From JABDPF01 sp036351575 (lineage in GTDB: Bacteria > Pseudomonadota > Gammaproteobacteria > Xanthomonadales > SZUA-36), in contig JAZBPJ010000068.1 in NCBI GenBank assembly GCA_036351575.1, forward strand, positions 1 to 15,365: 15,365 bases of DNA, in the 5' to 3' direction. Within the stretch, counting starts at the first letter, position 1. Every line of letters begins with the position of its first letter. Positions 8,201 to 13,329 of the stretch are shown here, piece by piece. A model generated the notes under the pieces. The model had not been told where the DNA came from and did no database searches. It saw nothing but the letters and a program-made list of their open reading frames with translations. The position numbers and the translations under genes are program-made.

Positions 8201-10292
8201 AGGCGTGCAGGTCGTCTTCCAGCATCGCGCTCTCGACGCCTTCGCCTTCGAGCTGCGTCCGCAGCCCCTCGACCAGGCCTTCACGGTCCGGCCCGGAACG
8301 GCCGGCGAGCGCGGCGGCGTTGAAAAAGGCGCCCATGAAGGCCAGTCCCTGGCGCCGGTAACGCTGCGCCGGCTCTGTCGATGTTTCCGTTGCGATGGCC
8401 GCTCCATCCAGCACACAGACGCGGATTTTGCGTTCGCGGATCGCCCACTGCACGGTTTCCGGAAATTCTTTCCAGACCGCCTCGTCGGAGCCGGCTCCCT
8501 GGAGTATCAGGGTGCCGCCGTCGCGCATTCCGCGCAGCGGGTCGGAATGCCGGAAAACGGCGGGATCGGGCGACACGGCGATATCGATTTCTTTCAGCTC
8601 GCCGCTCAGTCGCAGCGGCCGTTTCGACAGGATCGCCGCGTAGGTAGTCGGCTGTCCGCGCCGTTCGCGGATACGCGCCGGAAAAGCCTTGACGTGCATG
8701 CCGAACAGCTGGGCGGCGGTGGCCGCCAGCCGGTGACCGGCCGGCGTCGCGTCCCAGCCGCCGATGGAGTGGATGCGCAGTTCGATGGCGTCCTCCGGCA
8801 CGAGGTCCACGCCCTGCGCGGGTTTCAGCGCCAGTTCCCGCAGCTGCGGGTAGTCGGCGAGCACGCTTTCCTGCCGGATCTGGACCTTGGGCAGCTCGGT
8901 TTTTTCGTCGATGAAATCGATGCCGAGGTAGAACTGCCGGCGGCCGGAGCCGTCCGCCATGTTCTCGATCGCGGCGACCAGGTCGGCCGGCTGCAGGTCG
9001 CGGCCGCCGAGCCCGTAGCAGGCGGAATACAGGTCCGGAACGCGGTCGGCCCCGATGGCCGGCAATTTCGGATACGGCAGCGGCCCGGCGGGCGGCGCTT
9101 CTTTTCTGCGCCGACGGCGCTTGTTTGCACCGCGTGCGGCCATTGCGCGGCCGTTCTCCGCCGCTTGCGCCAGCGCCGAGCGGATTTCACGGATCATCGG
9201 CAGTTCGACCGCCAGCGGCTGGTCGGTGCGTTCCAGCACGACAACGCCCTTCTTGCCTTCCAGCATCGCGGCGACACGGTCTGCCGGGAAGGGGCGGAAC
9301 ATCGTGAGGTTGAGCACTCCGACCTTCAGGCCGCGCGTGTCGCGCAGGTGCTGGGCCACGGCCTCGGCGTCGCGCACCACGGAACCCTGGGCGGCGAAAA
9401 CGTATTCCGCGTCATCCAGCTTGAAGCCCGACGCGCGGTCGTAACGACGGCCGGTCAGGCTTTCGTACTCGTCGAAGGCCCGGTCGGCCAGGTCGGCAAT
9501 ATGTTCGAAATAGAACGGTCTTTGCGCCGCCACTCCCTGGGCGTAAGACTCGCTGTTCTGCACCACGCCCGTGCTGGACGGGTAATCGAAGTCGTAAAGT
9601 TCGGGGATGCGGCGGCGTTTGTCGCCGAACACCGCGCGCTGCGCGGGCGTCGGGGTATCGATCAGGTCGGAGGGGTCGCCGAGGTATTCCCGGATCAGTT
9701 CACGCTCCGGCTCACGGTAGGACGCCACCACGTGGCTGGTCAGGAAACCGTCCTGGGCGCAAACGCCCGGGTTTAGCGACAGCTCGGCGATGCGGTGCGC
9801 AACCAGGTTGAGGTCCGCGACTTCCTGCACGTCCGCGGCGAACAGCTGGAAACAGCCAGTGTCGTCGATGGCGTGGTAATCGTCGTGGCCCGCGTAGATA
9901 TTGAGCGCCTGCTTGGTCATGGCCCGGCAGGCGACGTTCAGAACGTAAGTCAGCCGTTTGCCGACCGCCGCGTACAGCGACTCGTGCATGTACGCCAGCC
10001 CCTGCCCGCTGGCGAAATTGGCCGCACGCAGGCCGACCAGGCTCATGCCGGCGGTTACGCCCGCCGCGGCGTGTTCACCCTCGGCCTCGAAATGCAGCAG
10101 GCTGCGGCCGTTGACGTTGCGGGCGCCGGCGGCGGCCGCGTTGGCCCAGCCTTCGCCCATGGGCGTTGCAGGCGTAATCGAATAGGCGCCTGCCGCCTCG
10201 CTGGCCGCGGTCTCCATCGCCACCACCGCGGCGTTTCCGTCACCGGTCTTGAGGATTCCGGGGTAGCGTACCTGCGCTTGCTGTGACTTCAT
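5235..10292 (-). CDS. Giant single-chain pyruvate:ferredoxin oxidoreductase-type enzyme with C-terminal ferredoxin domain
   Basis: The product is 1685 residues from the ATG at 10292; common single-chain PFOR/NifJ is near 1170-1200. Domain order follows PFOR. The N-terminal pyrimidine-binding domain carries SITPATP (38-44) and EGEHAAAG (71-78). A transketolase-C-like domain runs to about 375, then a basic linker with five arginines in a row (392-396). A gamma-type domain begins at ELRIHSIGGWD (504-514). A 2x[4Fe-4S] domain has motifs C794/C797/C800/C804 and C931/C934/C937/C941. The TPP domain has GDG at 1211-1213 and N1243. Proximal-cluster candidates are C1009, C1012, C1120 and C1324. After about 1470 come a helical segment, an acidic linker (about 1580-1603), and a mono-cluster ferredoxin-like domain with C1614, C1617, C1620 and C1656. 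It would oxidise or form a 2-oxoacid, probably pyruvate, with CoA and ferredoxin; substrate is inferred. A GTG at 10313 is an alternative start but lies inside the mobile element. Confidence 0.88.
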   Translation of the reverse strand: MKSQQAQVRYPGILKTGDGNAAVVAMETAASEAAGAYSITPATPMGEGWANAAAAGARNVNGRSLLHFEAEGEHAAAGVTAGMSLVGLRAANFASGQGLAYMHESLYAAVGKRLTYVLNVACRAMTKQALNIYAGHDDYHAIDDTGCFQLFAADVQEVADLNLVAHRIAELSLNPGVCAQDGFLTSHVVASYREPERELIREYLGDPSDLIDTPTPAQRAVFGDKRRRIPELYDFDYPSSTGVVQNSESYAQGVAAQRPFYFEHIADLADRAFDEYESLTGRRYDRASGFKLDDAEYVFAAQGSVVRDAEAVAQHLRDTRGLKVGVLNLTMFRPFPADRVAAMLEGKKGVVVLERTDQPLAVELPMIREIRSALAQAAENGRAMAARGANKRRRRRKEAPPAGPLPYPKLPAIGADRVPDLYSACYGLGGRDLQPADLVAAIENMADGSGRRQFYLGIDFIDEKTELPKVQIRQESVLADYPQLRELALKPAQGVDLVPEDAIELRIHSIGGWDATPAGHRLAATAAQLFGMHVKAFPARIRERRGQPTTYAAILSKRPLRLSGELKEIDIAVSPDPAVFRHSDPLRGMRDGGTLILQGAGSDEAVWKEFPETVQWAIRERKIRVCVLDGAAIATETSTEPAQRYRRQGLAFMGAFFNAAALAGRSGPDREGLVEGLRTQLEGEGVESAMLEDDLHACLRGYDELRTLNLEGLEDAGRSARIPLIPTAMSGVEEAQGPGNQGAFWDQVCSQYKTGHDVLADPFTAMSAIPAATSSMRDMSTVRTTVPEFIADKCTGCSKCWVQCPDSAIPGVVNTVEEVLDAAVRTVATPQNPLTQFSQLIRHLAREARKILAAEEFETFAAVLSAAYAKFAEKAQWDEERKAAYDADFEQVFAALEHFPLAKTAPFFDLPESEEKGSGGLLSITINPETCKGCDVCVAVCADGALVHGEQNDEVQERLEANWTLWKNLPDTDDRYLRISNLEEGIGMMPSLLLKKNNYLSMLGGDNACMGCGEKTAIHLVLSAVNALMAPRAAAHVAAIGELIESLDARARKLLASQADLGGVSADAAGVELPLDEAAKDTVKRIHQAIEDLKDLKWRYEKGPGGRGRANMGFANSTGCTSVWGATFPFNPYPFPWTSHLFQDAPSLAVGLFEGHMRKMADGFVALRRAQKLLDDRYDPEADEAFFSGFDWQQFTDEEFALCPPLFAVGGDGAMMDIGFQNLSRLLASGKPVRVVVVDTQANSAGGGQACTAGFNGQVPEAFDSGPDVRSKQEGRKELALIAMAHRGAFVMQSSQATPSHLFEGLLKGLQQRRPALFILNAPCPREWGLAQDSAPEAARLALESRAVPNLLFNPEKGTTFSECLSLEGNPSPEDAWPERELAYLDDNGEEQKMALPVTVADWALGEERFREHFGATPEGFEGVPFHEFVAQDAASRSGQQPYIYTLDADRRLRKMTVSDEIVRLAEERQKFWAQLRELSGVEVSGHLRDAVGSGIERKLQKEMDALKSGYEAKFNQMATEFPQLIARRIAEGLLSAGGHLTVSELLEKAETWKGPAFQAPTGLDFAGGPAPDAAPAAEKDESEAEEAVAAPEASEEEEDEDFVREPWIESIRCTSCDDCINLNPKMFAYNEDGQAYIKDATAGSYRELVQAAEKCAPSVIHPGDPLNPDEKDLDKLKERAEKFN

Positions 10293-10298
10293 ACGATT

Positions 10299-10330
10299 AG
10301 GGCCTGTTAACACTAACTGAAACGGTGTCG
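10299..10330 (+). repeat. Left terminal inverted repeat of the MITE-like element
   Basis: This 32-bp end begins AGGGCCTGTTAACACTAAC and is the reverse complement of 10536-10567 apart from four transitions. It contains the GTTAAC palindrome. It ends seven bases before the ATG of the giant oxidoreductase on the minus strand, so the only SD-like bases for that gene (CAGG, about 10 nt upstream of the ATG) lie inside it. Confidence 0.9.
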
Positions 10331-10447
10331 CCGGAGGCCATTTTTTTGCAGATCAAGGCTTGCCGAGTGCGGTATAGCACCGCTATATAAGCGAGGCATA
10401 ACGCAAAGCTGCGGAAAAATGGGCCCGTCCCTTCGGGTTGCGCCCCG

Positions 10448-10524
10448 AATGGGGCCATGCGGTGTTGCTCGTCACTCATTTGGATTCACCAAACTTCACT
10501 CCTCGCGCCTTGCTTGGCCCCATT
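10448..10524. repeat. Internal inverted repeat of the MITE-like element
   Basis: The arms AATGGGGCCA (10448-10457) and TGGCCCCATT (10515-10524) are perfect reverse complements, separated by 57 bp that include a small TTTGG/CCAAA pair. Such nested pairing is common in MITEs and would let the transcript or single-stranded DNA fold. It lies between rnfB and the giant oxidoreductase gene and could influence read-through or mRNA stability; that is inference. Confidence 0.65.
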
Positions 10525-10535
10525 TGGGTCAGCAA

Positions 10536-10567
10536 CGACGCCATTTCAATTAGTGTTAACAGACCCT
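10536..10567 (-). repeat. Right terminal inverted repeat of the MITE-like element
   Basis: Read on the minus strand this end begins AGGGTCTGTTAACACTAAT and pairs with 10299-10330. The rnfB reading frame runs into it and takes its final residues (G-S-V-N-T-N) and TGA stop (10546-10548) from the repeat, showing that the element sits directly at the 3' end of rnfB. Confidence 0.9.
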
Positions 10568-11409
10568 GGTTTCTCCGGCTTCGGGGAGCCTTCTTCAAAT
10601 TGCCGGCCTTCGACCCATACGATCGCGTTGGTGGGACACCGCGAGGTGGCCTCCGGGCCGGCCAGTTCATTTTTTTCGTAGTCGATGACCGCCAGGTTGT
10701 CGACCATTTCGATCAGCCCCGGCTGCGCATCGGCGACGCAGCGCGAGCAGGCGTTGCAGGCGACGCTGCACATGGCCTCGGCGGCGTCACCGTGGACCAG
10801 GTTGCGGCACTGCACGATCAGCTTCTGCTCGATCGGCATCAGCACGAAAAGGTCCTTGGGGCAGGTTTCGACGCAATCGTTGCAGGCAGTGCACTTCTCG
10901 GGAATGACAACCGGCAATTCGTTCTCGTTCATGTAGATCGCGTCGAGCAGGCAGGCGTCCTCGCAGTCGCCCAGGCCGAGGCAGCCCCAGTTGCAGCCCT
11001 TGCCGCCGCCGGCCACGGCGGTGGCCGCCTTGCAGGTATCGAAGCCGGCATAATCGGCGTCGCGGCGCGCTTCCTTGCGTCCGCCTGCGCACAGCAGGCG
11101 TGCGACGCGCTTGTTCGCCTCGCCGGCGTCGACGCCGAGAAAAGCGGCCACGGCCTCGATATCGTCCGCGCTCATCACCGTGCAGTCGGAAGGCTGGTGC
11201 TCTCCGGCCACCAGGGCCTCGGCAAACGCCCGACAACCCGGTTGCGAACAGGCGCCGCAGTTGGTGCTCGGCAGCAATTCCTCGACCGCATCGATGCGCG
11301 GATCTTCCCACACCCGGAATTTCCGGTTGACCAGGGCGATGACGAAGCCGAAAAACAGGCCGACGCCTCCCAGGATCAGTGCCGATTGAACGATCGGGTT
11401 GGAGAACAT
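10546..11409 (-). CDS. rnfB: RnfB, long multi-ferredoxin subunit of the Rnf complex
   Basis: The start is the ATG at 11409, giving 287 residues beginning MFSNPIVQSALIL, the usual membrane-anchor start of RnfB. AGGAAAAG precedes it. One membrane helix (about 8-27) is followed by the RnfB-type cluster C51/C54/C59/C76. A first 2x[4Fe-4S] unit has C139/C143/C149/C153 and C173/C176/C179/C183. A second unit is degenerate: C214, C218, C221, C224 and C258 remain, but the fourth cysteine of its first motif is A228 and the first three of its second motif are gone. The long form, with KGCNWGCLGLGDC, resembles RnfB of clostridia and Bacteroidota rather than the roughly 190-residue E. coli protein. RnfB accepts electrons from, or gives them to, ferredoxin. 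The last residues and stop come from the adjacent MITE-like element. The gene is separated from rnfC by the giant oxidoreductase. Confidence 0.95.
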   Translation of the reverse strand: MFSNPIVQSALILGGVGLFFGFVIALVNRKFRVWEDPRIDAVEELLPSTNCGACSQPGCRAFAEALVAGEHQPSDCTVMSADDIEAVAAFLGVDAGEANKRVARLLCAGGRKEARRDADYAGFDTCKAATAVAGGGKGCNWGCLGLGDCEDACLLDAIYMNENELPVVIPEKCTACNDCVETCPKDLFVLMPIEQKLIVQCRNLVHGDAAEAMCSVACNACSRCVADAQPGLIEMVDNLAVIDYEKNELAGPEATSRCPTNAIVWVEGRQFEEGSPKPEKPGSVNTN

Positions 11410-11423
11410 GTGCGAGGCTTTTC

Positions 11424-12386
11424 CTATCCGGCCAGGTTCGCCTGGCTCAGCAGCCATGCGGACAGTTTGCCCGCCGGGTCGGAAGCAGCCTCGCCGCCGG
11501 GCAAAGGCACGACCGCCATCGATTCGAGCAGGGCCAGGTCCTCGGCCTGCTGCGAGGCGCTCATGCCGCCGATACGCCGCTTGAGCACTTCCCTCGGCAG
11601 CTCGAGGGTGGTGAACCGCTCAAACGAGGTCTCGCCGGCATCCGGGTCATGAATAAACTCGGCAGCCCCGTTGGGCAGCAGGGCTGCAGCGGCCGTCCGC
11701 TCGCAGGCGCCGAACGCTTCCAGCGTTTCGCCATTGACGGTCTGCTGCACGTAGAGACCGGGCGTCACCAGGCGCGCCATCGCGGCCGCCGGCGCGTCGC
11801 CTTCCACCACGAACACGATCTTCATGCCCTCGTCGAGAAACGGCGCGACAGCAGACGGCGTGAAATCGGCCCCGGAAAGCTCCACGACCAGCCCCGGCGC
11901 CAGCGCCCGCTCGGCGCGGCTCCATTCACGGTAAGCAAGCCCGTCCAGCATTGCTCCGTGCTCCTCTTCGCGATAGTTGCCGCGCTTGGCGAGGTCAGTC
12001 ACGTGCGCCGCGGCAAACGCCAGGCCGATGCGCGCAAGACGCTGCGAAACGGCATCCGCCAGGCTGGACCCCTCGTCCACCTTGAGTACGAACAGGTCGT
12101 CACCCTCGGCCAGCAACCCGGCCAGGGTCTCCTTGGCCGCGAGAACCGGTTTTTCGGCGCTGCTGTCAATTTGGGAAGCCTTGGCGGTAAACGCGGAAAA
12201 ACGCTCCACGTCGACATGCCCCTGGGCAAAATTTCCAAGCGCGATCGTCTGGTCCTGCGTGCTTTCACCCTTGCCGGAAAGCAGGCTGCGGATTTCCTCG
12301 GTGGTGGTCGCAACGGCCGACAGGAACAGTTCCTTGCGCGGGCGAATGGCGTCCAGCGCGATCTGTGTACGGTCTTCAGACGGCAT
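11424..12386 (-). CDS. Unrecognised 320-residue soluble protein encoded between korB and rnfB
   Basis: I do not recognise this protein. The ATG at 12386 overlaps the end of korB by 11 bp and has AAGGAA about 10 nt upstream; a TTG three codons earlier is open but badly spaced from that site. The 320 residues show no signal peptide, membrane helix or nucleotide-binding P-loop, and only one cysteine (C228), so it is unlikely to carry an Fe-S cluster. An acidic helical N-terminal half is followed by a segment rich in beta-like hydrophobic runs (GLVVELSGADF 165-175, GMKIVFVVEGDAP 187-199, VTPGLYVQQTV 207-217) and an Ala/Leu-rich end. It stops 14 bp before rnfB. Its position inside the coupled cluster suggests an accessory, regulatory or assembly role for the oxidoreductase or Rnf; this is inference only. 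Confidence 0.85.
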   Translation of the reverse strand: MPSEDRTQIALDAIRPRKELFLSAVATTTEEIRSLLSGKGESTQDQTIALGNFAQGHVDVERFSAFTAKASQIDSSAEKPVLAAKETLAGLLAEGDDLFVLKVDEGSSLADAVSQRLARIGLAFAAAHVTDLAKRGNYREEEHGAMLDGLAYREWSRAERALAPGLVVELSGADFTPSAVAPFLDEGMKIVFVVEGDAPAAAMARLVTPGLYVQQTVNGETLEAFGACERTAAAALLPNGAAEFIHDPDAGETSFERFTTLELPREVLKRRIGGMSASQQAEDLALLESMAVVPLPGGEAASDPAGKLSAWLLSQANLAG

Positions 12387-13329
12387 AGCGTTCAAATTCC
12401 TTGTTGAGGCGGTTCACTTTCTCTTCGGCCGAAACCTTGGGAACGGCGCGGAGATCCTCGTAGACCGGGAGACTGTCGTCCCTGAAAAATATGCCCAGGC
12501 GGAGCATGTCGTTACGGCGCGCCAGCGAACGTGCGTCATCGAGGTTCAGCGGGTCGTGCCGGCGGCGCGCTTTGAACAGCTGCTCCAGTGAAGGCACGTC
12601 CACGCCGTTCTCGTGCACCAGCAGCTCCACGCGGTCCGGGTTCTGCACCGCGTCCAGGAACACGCCCGGGGTGAACTTCGGACAGCGTTGCAGGATGCGC
12701 ACGAAGGAAAATCCCGGGTGCTCGTAGGCGGCCTGCATGGTGGCGAACATGTGGGCCGGCACCCAGTCGGCGGTCTGCGCGACGAAGGACGCGTTGGAAA
12801 CGCCGAGCGTGGCCTGCAGCGGATCAAGCGCCGGCAGCACCGCACCTTTGGGTGAAGTCATTGATTTGTGACCCTGCGGCGTGGTCGGCGAGGTCTGGTT
12901 CTTGGTCAGGCCGTAAATGTTGTTGTCCAGCATCAGCACAACCATGTTGCAGTTGTAACGCGTCGCGTGGATCCAGTGTCCCGCGCCGATCGAGGTGCAG
13001 TCGCCGTCACCCATGGTCACGAATACATCCAGTTCGGGCCGCGTGATTTTGATACCCGTGGCCACCGGCAGTGCGCGGCCGTGGATGCCGTGAAAGCCGT
13101 AGGTATTGACGTAGTGCGGAAAACGGCTGGAGCAGCCGATGCCGGATACGAAAACGGTTTTTTCGGGCTGCAGCTGTTCCTTGGCCAGCAGGCGCTTGAC
13201 GGCATTCAGCGCACCGAAATCGCCGCAGCCGGCGCACCATTTGCCGGGTCGTTTCTGGTAATCGTCCGCCTGCAAACAGACGGTGCTGTCGGTTTCGAGG
13301 TCCAGCAGCGAAAGGGCAATACTGCTCAT
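12376..13329 (-). CDS. korB: 2-oxoacid:ferredoxin oxidoreductase beta subunit (KorB type)
   Basis: This 317-residue protein is the TPP and [4Fe-4S] subunit of a two-chain 2-oxoacid:ferredoxin oxidoreductase. It has WCAGCGDFG (C32, C35), GIGCSSR (C66) and C216 as cluster-ligand candidates. The TPP motif starts at GDGD (108-111) and continues to LDNNIYGLTKNQ, with N137 as the Mg/diphosphate ligand. The TSPTTPQGHKSMTSPKG segment is typical of KorB. The C-terminal part beyond about residue 240 is longer than minimal family members, as in other KorB of this type. Substrate could be 2-oxoglutarate or another 2-oxoacid; 2-oxoglutarate is the usual annotation and I cannot prove it from sequence. Its ATG overlaps the korA stop by four bases. 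Confidence 0.93.
   Translation of the reverse strand: MSSIALSLLDLETDSTVCLQADDYQKRPGKWCAGCGDFGALNAVKRLLAKEQLQPEKTVFVSGIGCSSRFPHYVNTYGFHGIHGRALPVATGIKITRPELDVFVTMGDGDCTSIGAGHWIHATRYNCNMVVLMLDNNIYGLTKNQTSPTTPQGHKSMTSPKGAVLPALDPLQATLGVSNASFVAQTADWVPAHMFATMQAAYEHPGFSFVRILQRCPKFTPGVFLDAVQNPDRVELLVHENGVDVPSLEQLFKARRRHDPLNLDDARSLARRNDMLRLGIFFRDDSLPVYEDLRAVPKVSAEEKVNRLNKEFERYAV

Larger units (their letters stand above)
10299..10567. mobile_element. MITE-like non-autonomous insertion element, 269 bp
   Basis: The interval between rnfB and the giant oxidoreductase gene is bounded by two 32-bp terminal inverted repeats that match at 28 positions, all four differences being transitions. It encodes no transposase, so it fits a miniature inverted-repeat transposable element. 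The interior contains further self-complementary pairs, including a perfect 10-bp pair (10448-10457 with 10515-10524) and a palindrome around 10369-10387. A clear target-site duplication is not visible; short 2-3 bp duplications could be hidden or decayed. The element family is not recognised with certainty. It supplies the last codons and stop of rnfB at one end and the region just upstream of the next start codon at the other. No strong intrinsic terminator is seen in it on the minus strand, only a GGGCCCATTTTT stretch with weak pairing. Confidence 0.85.

Noticed and set aside
5307..9776. Very long open frame (1489 codons) on the plus strand, antisense to the giant oxidoreductase
   Set aside because: The translation is rich in Arg, Gly, His, Val and Ala without recognisable domains. 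It is a by-product of GC-biased codon use in the real minus-strand gene, whose motifs are intact across the whole interval.
10405..10440. Possible intrinsic terminator on the minus strand within the MITE-like element (GGGCCCATTTTT)
   Set aside because: The upstream pairing is short and discontinuous and the T run is only five bases. Strong termination here would silence the downstream PFOR and rnfCDGEA genes, so I do not call it.
10297..10479. 60-codon minus-strand open frame inside the MITE-like element
   Set aside because: It lies within the element, ends in the terminal repeat and shows no domain; the inverted repeats and internal pairing explain the sequence better than coding. Only recurrence with synonymous bias in other copies would change this.
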